A stretch of DNA of 64,000 nucleotides, from assembly GCF_006715085.1 (NCBI RefSeq), contig NZ_VFMM01000001.1, positions 992,001 to 1,056,000 of the forward strand. The letters are read 5' to 3'. How positions within the stretch are numbered: the stretch's first letter is position 1; every line of letters begins with the position of its first letter. The position numbers and the translations under genes were made by a program. The notes beneath the pieces are model-generated. The model was given only the letters and a program-made list of their open reading frames with translations. It searched no databases and had not been told where the DNA came from. This stretch comes from Kribbella jejuensis (lineage in GTDB: Bacteria; Actinomycetota; Actinomycetes; Propionibacteriales; Kribbellaceae). Shown here piece by piece: positions 6,805 through 14,604 of the stretch.

Positions 6805-9630
6805 TTAGTCGACGACGGTGGCGTAGGAGATTACGCCTCGGCGGATTTGGTCTACTACTGAGCGGGCGGTGGTGCGTAGGGGGGTGGGGCCGGCGGCGTC
6901 GGCTATTTGTTCGGTGAGGTCTATGAGTTGTTTGACCCAGCGGACGAAGTCACCCGCGGCCAGGTCGGACTCGTACAGGACCTCGGCCAACGAAGCGCCG
7001 GACGCCCAGCGGAACGCCGGCCAGCAGAAGTTGAGGTCCATCGAACGCAGGAAGTCGACGCGCATGTCGCGTTCCAGTGCGGACAGATCGCGCCAGATCG
7101 AGCCCATCCGTTCCAGTGCGACCCGTACGTCGCCCCGCGGCAACCGCGGCGACGTCGGCTCGTCCTTCGAGCGCGACTCGTAGACGAGCGCCGCCAAACA
7201 GGCCGCCAACTCCGGCACCGTCAGGTCGTCGAAAACTCCTTGCCGTAGGCACTCAGCCGCGACGAGGTCGAGTTCGGTGTAGATCCGCGCGAGCCGATCC
7301 CCCGCCTCGGTCGTCTTGTCGCCGTCCAAGTAGTGCAGCGCATCCAGCACCTGACACACCCGGTCGAACTGCCGCGCAATGGTGTTCGTCCGCTGCTCGA
7401 TCTTCCGCTGCACTTCGCGGTTCTCGCGGTCGAGCCGGAAGTACCGTTCCGCCCAGCGAGCGTGGTCCTCGCGGTCCGAGCACCCATGGCACGGATGGGC
7501 ACGCAGCGCCGCGCGCATCTCCTGCAACTCCGGATCGTCGGCGTGCGCAACGACGTCCCGATGGCGCGACGACGGCGGACCGTCCTCGCCGAGCAGGTCG
7601 GTGCGGTTGCGCAGTACCTGGGCGAGCTCGCGGCGCTGCTGCGGGTTGCGCGGGTTGAACTTGCGCGGGATCCGCAACGACCCGATCGCCTCCACGGGTG
7701 TCGGGAAGTCGACCATCGACAGCTTCCGCACCTGCCGGTCCAGCGTCAGCACGGTCGGCCGCGGCCCTTCCCGCTCCGATCGCATCCCCGGGTCCAGCAC
7801 CAGCGCCCAGCCGGCGCTCCGCCCGGCCGGGATCCGGATGATGTCACCGACCCGAAGCTTCTCGATCGACTCCTGCGCCTCGACCCGCCGGTCGAGTTTG
7901 CGGCGCTTCGACCCGGACGCCTCGCGCTCCCCGATCCGCCGGCGCAGCGCGGCGTACTCCAGGAAGTCACCGAGGTGGCACTCGATCGACTCCTTGTACC
8001 CCTCGAGCGCCTCGGTGTTGCGCTGCACCTGCCGCGCCAGCCCGACGACGGCCTGGTCGGACTGGAACTGCGCGAACGACAGCTCGAGCATGTCCCTCGC
8101 CCGCGTCCGCCCGACCTGGCGGACCAGGTTGACGGCCATGTTGTACGACGGGGAGAACGACGACCGCAGCGGATACGTACGCGTCGACGCGAGCCCGGCC
8201 ACGGCGCGCGGGTCGAACCCGGGCTGCCACAGCACGACCGCGTGCCCCTCGACGTCGATGCCGCGCCGCCCGGCCCGCCCGGTGAGCTGGGTGTACTCCC
8301 CCGGCGTGATGTCGACGTGCGCCTCGCCGTTCCACTTGGACAGCTTCTCGAGTACGACGGTACGCGCCGGCATGTTGATGCCCAGGGCAAGCGTCTCGGT
8401 GGCGAACACGACCTTGATCAGCCCGCGCGCGAACAGCTCCTCGACAACCTCCTTGAACGCGGCGAGCATGCCCGCGTGGTGCGCCGCGATGCCGCGGGAC
8501 AGCGCCTCGGCGAAGTCGTGGTACCCGAGCACGCCGAGGTCCTCGTCCGGGAGGTCGGCCGTACGCTCGGCGACCACCCGCTTGATCTCGTCGCGCTCCG
8601 ACGGTTTCGTCAGTCGCAGCCCGGACCGCAGGCACTGCACGACCGCGTCCTCGCAGCCCTTGCGGGAGAAGATGAAGAAGATCGCCGGCAGCAGCGCGCC
8701 CGCGTCGAGCTCCTCGACGACATCGGAGCGGTACGGCGTGAAGTGCGTCTTCGCCGGCCGGTTCTTCGGCAGGTCCCGCCGGCGCCGGGGTTTGCGCGAG
8801 TCGTCGCGGAAGATCCGGCTGTCGTCGCGGGCGATCCGGACGAGCTGCGGGTTGACCAGGTCCCGTACGTCGGCCTTCACCGCCGAAGCCTTCGCCGGGT
8901 TGCCGGACCGGCCCGACTGACCCGACACAGGAGCGCCGACCCGAGCGGTCGGCGCCTCACCGGCGAACAGGTCGTGCAGCCGCTTCCCGACCATCACGTG
9001 CTGGAACAGCGGCACCGGCCGCTTCTCCTCCAGGACGACGACGGTGTTGCCGCGGACGGTCTCCAGCCAGTCGCCGAACTCTTCCGCGTTACTCACGGTC
9101 GCCGACAGCGAGACCACCGAGACCGAGTCCGGCAGGTGGATCAGCACCTCTTCCCAGACCGCACCGCGGGCCCGGTCGGCCAGGTAGTGCACCTCGTCCA
9201 TCACGACGTACGACAGGCCGAGCAGGGTGTTCGAACCGGCGTACAGCATGTTCCGCAGCACCTCAGTGGTCATCACCACGATCGGGGCCTCGGAGTTGAT
9301 CGAGTTGTCGCCGGTGAGCAGCCCGACCTTGTCGGCGCCGTACCGGCTGACGAGGTCGCCGTACTTCTGGTTGCTCAGCGCCTTGATCGGGGTGGTGTAG
9401 AAGCACTTCTGCCCGCGCTCCAGCGCCAGGTGCACGGCGAACTCGCCGACCAGCGTCTTCCCGGAGCCGGTCGGCGCCGCGACCAGCACCTGATGCCCGT
9501 CCTCGAGGGCGGCGCACGCACGCAACTGGAACTCGTCCAGCTCGAAGTCGTAGAGCGCCCGGAACTCCTTCACAGCGGGATGCTCCTGGTCCGAGCGGAA
9601 CACGGCGTATTTCTCGGACGGGGTGCTCAT
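6805..9630 (-). CDS. helY: HelY-type DEVH-box RNA helicase (Ski2/Mtr4-like)
   Basis: A 941-residue superfamily 2 helicase. Motif I is A-A-P-T-G-S-G-K-T (51-59), motif II is the DEVH box at 145-148, motif VI is Q-L-T-G-R-A-G-R-R-G-I-D, and a long C-terminal region fits the DSHCT domain. Length and domain order match actinobacterial HelY (Rv2092c family), which sits next to tatAC and pafBC in mycobacteria; that neighbourhood is seen here a few kilobases away. It probably unwinds structured RNA in the cytoplasm. ATG 9630 opens directly into the conserved domain. Confidence 0.93.
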   Translation of the reverse strand: MSTPSEKYAVFRSDQEHPAVKEFRALYDFELDEFQLRACAALEDGHQVLVAAPTGSGKTLVGEFAVHLALERGQKCFYTTPIKALSNQKYGDLVSRYGADKVGLLTGDNSINSEAPIVVMTTEVLRNMLYAGSNTLLGLSYVVMDEVHYLADRARGAVWEEVLIHLPDSVSVVSLSATVSNAEEFGDWLETVRGNTVVVLEEKRPVPLFQHVMVGKRLHDLFAGEAPTARVGAPVSGQSGRSGNPAKASAVKADVRDLVNPQLVRIARDDSRIFRDDSRKPRRRRDLPKNRPAKTHFTPYRSDVVEELDAGALLPAIFFIFSRKGCEDAVVQCLRSGLRLTKPSERDEIKRVVAERTADLPDEDLGVLGYHDFAEALSRGIAAHHAGMLAAFKEVVEELFARGLIKVVFATETLALGINMPARTVVLEKLSKWNGEAHVDITPGEYTQLTGRAGRRGIDVEGHAVVLWQPGFDPRAVAGLASTRTYPLRSSFSPSYNMAVNLVRQVGRTRARDMLELSFAQFQSDQAVVGLARQVQRNTEALEGYKESIECHLGDFLEYAALRRRIGEREASGSKRRKLDRRVEAQESIEKLRVGDIIRIPAGRSAGWALVLDPGMRSEREGPRPTVLTLDRQVRKLSMVDFPTPVEAIGSLRIPRKFNPRNPQQRRELAQVLRNRTDLLGEDGPPSSRHRDVVAHADDPELQEMRAALRAHPCHGCSDREDHARWAERYFRLDRENREVQRKIEQRTNTIARQFDRVCQVLDALHYLDGDKTTEAGDRLARIYTELDLVAAECLRQGVFDDLTVPELAACLAALVYESRSKDEPTSPRLPRGDVRVALERMGSIWRDLSALERDMRVDFLRSMDLNFCWPAFRWASGASLAEVLYESDLAAGDFVRWVKQLIDLTEQIADAAGPTPLRTTARSVVDQIRRGVISYATVVD

Positions 9631-9639
9631 GGCTCCAAT

Positions 9640-10530
9640 CTATGCGACAGCACCCCCAAAGCCACGCTGGGTCAGCCACTGCGCGGCTCGGGTCAGAGCG
9701 GCGTCCGCCTCGTCCATCACGCCGAGGTTGAACTGGTACACGTGCGGAGCACCCGCGACCACGTCCAGGCTCACGTCCACTTCCTGCTCCGCCGCTCGGG
9801 CTGCGAACCGCAACGAGTCGTCGAGCAGCACCTCGGCGGTGCCGACCTGGATCAGCAGTGGGGGCAGCCCGGTCAGGTCCGCGAGGAGCGGGCTGGCCAG
9901 CTCGTCCTTCGGGTCGTGACCGGCCAGGTAGGCGTCGACGTAGGCGACGAAGTGCTCCCGGCTGAACAGCGGATCCAGGTCGCCACGGTTGTCCATGCTC
10001 GCACCGGACAGCGTCATGTCGGTCCACGGCGAGAACACGACGGCCGCGGGCGGCAGCCGTAGACCCTCCCGGCGCGCGGCCAGCATGGTGGCCAGCGCCA
10101 GCCCTCCACCGGCGGAGTCACCGGCGATCAGGACGTCCCGTCCGTTGTCCTGCAGGGCCTTGTACGCCGCCAACGCGTCGTCGAGCGCGGCGGGGAACGG
10201 GTGTTCCGGCGCCAATCGGTATTCGAGGGACACGGCTCGTAATCCGGTCTGGCGCACGATCGGAGCGGCAATATTCGCGCCGATGCGTGCGGACCCGATC
10301 ATGTATCCGCCGCCGTGCAGATAGAGGATCACCCCGTCACCGTTCGAACCCTCCACGCTGATATCGAGGGCAGGAACACCGCCGACGGTCGTCGGAGTCA
10401 GCGTGACGTCATCCCCCAGCGGGCGGTCGGCGAAGCCCGCGGCGAAGCTGGCCCGTTGCTCCTCCGGCGTCCGCCGAGGGTCGCCCTTGGTGATGAAGCT
10501 GCGCGCCAGCGCACGTTGTTCCCGGCTCAT
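9640..10530 (-). CDS. HSL-type alpha/beta-hydrolase (esterase)
   Basis: A 296-residue hydrolase with the hormone-sensitive-lipase oxyanion motif H-G-G-G (72-75) and the nucleophile elbow G-D-S139-A-G. The downstream L-I-Q-V-G-T and A-P-H-V-Y-Q segments supply the acid and histidine positions. ATG 10530 is chosen because AGGAGG sits about six bases upstream; the frame upstream runs into the divergent MarR control region. No signal peptide is seen, so it is cytoplasmic, probably acting on short acyl esters. Confidence 0.87.
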   Translation of the reverse strand: MSREQRALARSFITKGDPRRTPEEQRASFAAGFADRPLGDDVTLTPTTVGGVPALDISVEGSNGDGVILYLHGGGYMIGSARIGANIAAPIVRQTGLRAVSLEYRLAPEHPFPAALDDALAAYKALQDNGRDVLIAGDSAGGGLALATMLAARREGLRLPPAAVVFSPWTDMTLSGASMDNRGDLDPLFSREHFVAYVDAYLAGHDPKDELASPLLADLTGLPPLLIQVGTAEVLLDDSLRFAARAAEQEVDVSLDVVAGAPHVYQFNLGVMDEADAALTRAAQWLTQRGFGGAVA

Positions 10531-10546
10531 AGCTGCCTCCTGATAG

Positions 10547-10558
10547 ATTCTGAGGAAT
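10547..10558. promoter_or_regulatory. MarR-type operator copy 1
   Basis: ATTCTGAGGAAT is a near-perfect palindrome (arms of five bases, one mismatch) between the divergent esterase and MarR genes, repeated exactly 30 bp downstream. Confidence 0.55.
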
Positions 10559-10576
10559 ATAGTTCTCTTCAACTAC

Positions 10577-10588
10577 ATTCCGAGGAAT
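10577..10588. promoter_or_regulatory. MarR-type operator copy 2
   Basis: ATTCCGAGGAAT is a perfect palindrome (ATTCC-GA-GGAAT). It lies 30 bp, about three helical turns, from copy 1 and just upstream of the MarR GTG start, so the same face of DNA would be occupied at both sites. Confidence 0.58.
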
Positions 10589-10596
10589 CTAATTCC

Positions 10597-11067
10597 GTGA
10601 CTGATCTCACAGTATTGTTCACGGACCTGGTCCGGTTGGAAACGCGGTTGTACAACGCTCTCGACAGCCGGCTGAAGGCCGATCACGACCTGCCGCTCGG
10701 CCAGTTCGAGTTCCTCCGGTTCATCGACGCGCACGGGACGGCCCGGGTCTTCGATCTCGCCCAGGAGATGGCGATCACGGTCGGCGCCACCAGCAAGGCC
10801 GTCGACCGGCTCGAGGCGGCCGGGCGGATCCGCCGTGCGGCGAACCCTTCGGACCGCCGCTCCTCCCTCGTCGAACTCACCCCGGCCGGCGCCGAGGTCC
10901 TCGAAGCCGCGACCCCGACGGTCGAGGCCGAGCTGCAGCTGTGGCTCGGCTCGGTATTGCCGGCCCCGGCACTCGAGAAGCTCGCCACCAACCTGTCGAT
11001 GCTCCGGCAACGCGCCGAGCTCGATCCGCGCACGGACCGCCACCACTCATCAACCACAGCCGGCTGA
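10597..11067 (+). CDS. MarR-family transcriptional regulator
   Basis: A 156-residue winged-helix regulator. The HTH and wing are seen in residues about 50-100, including V-G-A-T-S-K-A-V-D-R-L recognition helix and the D-R-R-S-S-L-V wing with conserved Asp-Arg. GTG 10597 is chosen because the frame upstream merely reads through the two palindromes. It faces the esterase across 66 bp holding both operator copies, so it probably represses both genes and responds to an aromatic or lipid-like ligand, as is usual in the family. Confidence 0.87.
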   Translation: MTDLTVLFTDLVRLETRLYNALDSRLKADHDLPLGQFEFLRFIDAHGTARVFDLAQEMAITVGATSKAVDRLEAAGRIRRAANPSDRRSSLVELTPAGAEVLEAATPTVEAELQLWLGSVLPAPALEKLATNLSMLRQRAELDPRTDRHHSSTTAG

Positions 11068-11146
11068 CCGGGTCCGCGCTCAGCCCCGACCGCCGAACGG
11101 CGGCCGGCGCGAGTTGGTCAGTGGCTCAGATCCGCCCGGACATGAC

Positions 11147-11191
11147 GCAGCCGGGCTCCCTTCCCTGGTGGTCCGATGGGAGCCCGGCTGC
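11147..11191. terminator. Terminator between MarR gene and chitosanase
   Basis: A perfect 14-bp stem (left arm 11147-11160, right arm 11178-11191, loop 17 bases) lies between the convergent MarR and chitosanase genes and can serve both strands. Confidence 0.75.
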
Positions 11192-11205
11192 GGTCCGTGG
11201 TGGGA

Positions 11206-12048
11206 CTAGTCGATGTGGTACGGGTCGCCGTACACCTTCCAGTCCAGCGGAGTGTTCAGATCGAGGTTGCCCTTCTTCAGCCAGACCCGCTGCGCGGTGT
11301 CGACCCGGCTGGTGTCGCTGTGCGCCTCCTCCTGCTTCATCGCCCAGACGCGGGCGTCCAGGAAGGCGTTCAGGTACGTCGTCTCGTTGCCGCCCTGCGA
11401 CGGAGGCTTCGCGTGGCTCAGCGCGCGCTTGCGGATCCCGCCGAAGCTGGTCGGGTCGTCACCGTCGCCGTGCATGACGATCGCGTCGTAGTAGCAGAAC
11501 TGCCCGAGCGTCCGCAGCCCGTCGGCCTTGCCCTGCTTGACGGCCGGGTTGAAGTAGACCCGGTCGCGCTCGTCGTTCTGGCACTGCTGGAACACCGAGT
11601 CCTTGGCCGCGGTCTTCCAGTCCCTGGTGTAGTTCGGGTCGAGGCCCTGATGCGAGTCGCTGCCGTTCACCTTCCGCAGCGCGGGCAGGTACTTCGCCAG
11701 CACGTTGCCTGACTTGCGGTCGGTGTACAGCTGGACCAGGTCGAGCATGTCGCCGGTGCCGGAGCAGAACCCGATGATGCCCGCGGTGTAGCCGCGGCCG
11801 TCGTCGATGTCCTCGATGTACTTGTACTGCGCCTTCCAGTCCAGCGACGAGTTCTCGGCGCTGCAGACGATCTCCATCGCGATCTCCTTCTTCGCGGGAT
11901 CGTCCAGGCCGGTCGCCTTCACACCGACCGCGGCGTCGGCGGGCGACGCGAAGCGGGCGGCGGCGAGCCCGGCCGGCACCGCCGCGGCGGACAGGCCGAG
12001 CAGCAGTGCGGAGCGGCGCGTGAGGCGGCGGGTTGGGCGGTTCTCCAT
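11206..12048 (-). CDS. csn: GH46 chitosanase, Tat-exported
   Basis: A 280-residue enzyme closely resembling Streptomyces N174-type chitosanases (GH46) along its whole length. Catalytic residues by family alignment are E65 (in S-A-E-N-S-S) and D83 (in D-D-G-R-G), 18 residues apart as in the N174 enzyme. The N-terminus R-R-L-T-R-R-S-A-L-L-L is a twin-arginine signal, with a likely A-x-A cleavage near residue 40. GGAGG lies six bases before ATG 12048. It hydrolyses beta-1,4 bonds in chitosan outside the cell. A palindrome at 12085-12099 probably mediates substrate control. Confidence 0.95.
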   Translation of the reverse strand: MENRPTRRLTRRSALLLGLSAAAVPAGLAAARFASPADAAVGVKATGLDDPAKKEIAMEIVCSAENSSLDWKAQYKYIEDIDDGRGYTAGIIGFCSGTGDMLDLVQLYTDRKSGNVLAKYLPALRKVNGSDSHQGLDPNYTRDWKTAAKDSVFQQCQNDERDRVYFNPAVKQGKADGLRTLGQFCYYDAIVMHGDGDDPTSFGGIRKRALSHAKPPSQGGNETTYLNAFLDARVWAMKQEEAHSDTSRVDTAQRVWLKKGNLDLNTPLDWKVYGDPYHID

Positions 12049-12084
12049 GAGGTCCTCCGAGGGGCGTCCGAGGAATGCAACTGT

Positions 12085-12099
12085 TAGGAAGCTTTCCTA
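12085..12099. promoter_or_regulatory. Palindromic operator upstream of csn (ROK/CsnR-type candidate)
   Basis: TAGGAA-GCT-TTCCTA is a perfect inverted repeat 37 bp upstream of the chitosanase start. TAGGAA/TTCCTA palindromes are associated with ROK-family control of actinobacterial glycosidase genes. A 9-bp inverted repeat (CGTCCGAGG at 12065-12073, CCTCGGACG at 12126-12134) flanks it. Confidence 0.5.
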
Positions 12100-12143
12100 T
12101 CAGACAGAGGCCGGAGTTGAGAACACCTCGGACGTTAATGTTT

Positions 12144-13016
12144 TCAGTGGAAGACGGTCAGTGCGCCGGGGGCGACGCCGACGTCCACCGGCAGCGGCCC
12201 GAGCGGCTCGCCGTCCGCGTACGCCGTGATGCCCGGCGACTCGATCCGCACCGACCGGCCGCGCAGCGCCCGCACCGCCGGGTGGCCGACATGGGTGCCC
12301 TTCGACAGCTTCGGGAACAGCTGCAGCAGCGTCATCCGCGACACCGGCTCGATGATCGTGACGTCCAGCATCCCGTCGTCGATCTCGGCGCCGGCGCAGA
12401 TCTGCAGTCCGCCGCCGTACGTCGGCCCGGTACCGACCGCGACGAGCATCGCGGCGGTCTCGATCACCTCGCCGTCGACGGTCACGACGTACTCCAGCGG
12501 AGTGAACGTACGCAGCTCCGCGAGGGTCGCGACCGTGTAGCGCGAACTGCCCTTCGGCCAGGACATCGCGTTGGCGCGCTTGTTCACGAGTGAGTCGAAG
12601 CCGCCCGCGACGACGGTGGTGATGAACTCGTCCTTGGCGACCGCAAGGTCGACCGCGCGGGTCCGCCCGGCGATCACCAGGTCGGCCGCTGCCTCCGGGT
12701 CCTTCAGCGGTACGCCGAGACCGCGGGCGAAGTCGTTCCCGGTACCGGCCGGGATGACCCCGAACGGCATCCCCGAGTTGGCCAGCACCTGAGCGCCGAG
12801 GTGGATCGTGCCGTCACCGCCGATCAGCGCGACCGCGTCCGCTCCGGAGGCGACCACCTCGGCGGCGATCCGCCCGACGTCCTCCGCGCAGGTGGTGGTG
12901 TGGACGTCGACCGTCAGCCCCGCGGCCGCCAGCCGCTCCCGTACTGCCGGGGCGATCCGCGCACCACGACCTCTACCGCTGGTGGGGTTCACCACCAGCG
13001 CGATCCGACGGTTCAC
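12144..13016 (-). CDS. Diacylglycerol/lipid kinase-like protein (YegS/LCB5 family)
   Basis: A 290-residue protein of the DAGK catalytic family (PF00781): N-P-T-S-G-R-G (10-16), nucleotide-binding G-G-D-G-T (66-70) and P-A-G-T-G-N-D-F-A-R-G-L-G. It should phosphorylate a lipid such as diacylglycerol or sphingoid-like alcohol at the membrane. GTG 13016 is preceded by GAGGGG at good spacing. It lies 50 bp downstream of tatC and may be co-transcribed. The precise lipid substrate cannot be read from sequence. Confidence 0.85.
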   Translation of the reverse strand: MNRRIALVVNPTSGRGRGARIAPAVRERLAAAGLTVDVHTTTCAEDVGRIAAEVVASGADAVALIGGDGTIHLGAQVLANSGMPFGVIPAGTGNDFARGLGVPLKDPEAAADLVIAGRTRAVDLAVAKDEFITTVVAGGFDSLVNKRANAMSWPKGSSRYTVATLAELRTFTPLEYVVTVDGEVIETAAMLVAVGTGPTYGGGLQICAGAEIDDGMLDVTIIEPVSRMTLLQLFPKLSKGTHVGHPAVRALRGRSVRIESPGITAYADGEPLGPLPVDVGVAPGALTVFH

Positions 13017-13066
13017 CTAGACGCCCCTCGAACCCCCGCGCCGAAGGCGCGACAGTAGTGCTGACA

Positions 13067-13891
13067 TCAGTCGGCCAGGAGTTCGTCGTTGCGGACTTTT
13101 CGGCGCTTGTCGTTGATCCGGGCGATCACCTCGGAGGCGAAGAACAGCACGCACATCGGGATCGCCAGCAGGCACATCGTGAACGGGTCGCCGGACGGCG
13201 TCGCGACCGCCGCGAACACGAAGATCACCAGGATGATGTACGGCCGGAACTTCGCCAGCGCGGACGCCGGCACCACACCGACCATGTTCAGCAGCACCAC
13301 GACCAGCGGGATCAGGAACGCGATACCGAACACCAGCAACGTCCGGATCACGAAGTCGAGATACTTGCCGAGCTCGATCAGGTTCTGCACCTGGTCCGGG
13401 GTGAAGCCCAGCAGGATCTGGATGCCCTTCGGCAGGGTCCAATAGCCGAGCGCGATACCGGTCGCGAACAACGGTGCGGCGATCGCGGCGAACAGGTACG
13501 CCCACTTCTTCTCGTTGCGGTGCAGACCGGGCGCGATGAACGCCCACAGCTGGTACAGCCAGATCGGGCCGGCCACGATCAGGCCGAGCAGCGCGGACAC
13601 CTTGATCCGGAACGTCAGCGGGTCACCGACGCCCTGGAAGGTGAGCTGCGGCTTCAGGCCGCGGTTCACCGCGAACGGCCGGACGGCCGTCTCGAACGGG
13701 TGCTTGAGGATCTCCAGCGCCTGGTAGTAGATGAACCAGGCCGCAACCGTGCACACCACGATCGCGAGCACGCTGATGAGCAACCGGTTCCGGAGCTCGA
13801 CAATGTGCTCGCGCAGGGTCATCCGACCCTCTGGGTCCTTCGGGCGGCGGTCTTCTTTCGCCTTCCGTCGCCCGAACTTCACCATCGACAC
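13067..13891 (-). CDS. tatC: Sec-independent protein translocase subunit TatC
   Basis: A 274-residue polytopic protein with six predicted membrane spans. The N-terminal E-H-I-V-E-L-R-N-R-L motif binds twin-arginine signals, and the F-x-A-P-G-L segment (F-I-A-P-G-L) is the family signature. It forms the substrate receptor of the Tat translocase with TatA from the neighbouring gene. GTG 13891 is used; ATG 13885 is a close alternative since neither has a strong ribosome site. The window's own Tat substrates include the chitosanase and the left-edge hydrolase. Confidence 0.95.
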   Translation of the reverse strand: MSMVKFGRRKAKEDRRPKDPEGRMTLREHIVELRNRLLISVLAIVVCTVAAWFIYYQALEILKHPFETAVRPFAVNRGLKPQLTFQGVGDPLTFRIKVSALLGLIVAGPIWLYQLWAFIAPGLHRNEKKWAYLFAAIAAPLFATGIALGYWTLPKGIQILLGFTPDQVQNLIELGKYLDFVIRTLLVFGIAFLIPLVVVLLNMVGVVPASALAKFRPYIILVIFVFAAVATPSGDPFTMCLLAIPMCVLFFASEVIARINDKRRKVRNDELLAD

Positions 13892-13907
13892 AGGTGCGGC
13901 GTTCTGT

Positions 13908-14228
13908 TCAGTTGGCCGTGTGCGTCGGCGGCAGGCCGTCGCCCGGCGCCTGGCCGTTCGCCTGGTTCGGCTGCGCCTGAGTCTGGGCCGGAGTCTGGGC
14001 CTGAGTCTGCTGGACCGGCTGCTGAACCTGGACCGGGGCCTGCGAGGCCTCGTCGGTCAGCTCCGCGTCCTTCTTCTTGGAGCCGACTTCGTCTTCCCAG
14101 ATCTTCTTCGACTTGCCGAGCTGCTTCACCAGCTGCGGCAGCTTCGCCGATCCGAACAGCAGCACGACGATCGCGAGGATGACGAGCCACTCTGCGCCTT
14201 GGGGCATACCGAGGAGCGGTGCTGCCAT
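13908..14228 (-). CDS. tatA: Sec-independent protein translocase subunit TatA
   Basis: A 106-residue protein with one N-terminal membrane helix (about residues 13-28, ending L-F-G-S-A-K-L-P), the F-G hinge and an amphipathic helix, then a Q/P/A-rich unstructured tail. ATG 14228 has GGGAG six bases upstream; a TTG at 14267 would add 13 residues and is rejected. It oligomerises to form the Tat pore. It precedes tatC by 16 bp. Confidence 0.93.
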   Translation of the reverse strand: MAAPLLGMPQGAEWLVILAIVVLLFGSAKLPQLVKQLGKSKKIWEDEVGSKKKDAELTDEASQAPVQVQQPVQQTQAQTPAQTQAQPNQANGQAPGDGLPPTHTAN

Positions 14229-14300
14229 GTCGATCTCCCTATCATCATCAAACTCTGCCAACATCAACTCGGGACTCGAGCCAGAGTTCGTGGCCGAATA

Positions 14301-14480
14301 CTACGCCGGAGCCTGCGCGTCCTCACGGTTATGTCCAGATTGCGCGGCGTCCAGCTTGGACTGGGCGGCGACCAACTCACGCGTCAGTGCCTTGCCCTGG
14401 CGCCACAGCTTCAGCGCGAGCAGGGCGAGGACGACTGTCCACACCACCACGACCGCGACGAAGAGCAGGAACCAGTACAT
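14301..14480 (-). CDS. Small single-span membrane protein upstream of tatA
   Basis: A 59-residue protein that begins M-Y-W-F-L-L-F-V and has one strong hydrophobic helix (residues 2-25), then a charged helix rich in K, Q, E and A. It lies 72 bp upstream of tatA on the same strand, so it may be the first gene of the tatAC unit. The ribosome site is weak. It resembles the overall shape of TatA/B-like or divisome accessory proteins but lacks their hinge motifs, so no function is assigned. Confidence 0.6.
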   Translation of the reverse strand: MYWFLLFVAVVVVWTVVLALLALKLWRQGKALTRELVAAQSKLDAAQSGHNREDAQAPA

Positions 14481-14604
14481 ACCCAGGAGCCTAGCCGGTC
14501 CTGACCCGCGGGCCACGACCCGCGGTGCGTCTCCGCGGACAACGGTGCCGGAACGTGATGGTAAAACCGAGTGTCGCGCAGGGTGCGTTCGAAGGGGTTG
14601 AGGG

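Noticed and set aside
6148..6917. Several ORFs of 60-196 residues on both strands across the repeat array
   Set aside because: Low-complexity R/G/A/P translations arise from the GC-rich 100-bp repeats; the period is not a multiple of three and no ribosome site or conserved motif is present.
7333..10062. Very long + strand ORF (909 residues) opposite helY
   Set aside because: It is the antisense shadow of a strongly conserved helicase; composition is P/R/H-rich with no domain.
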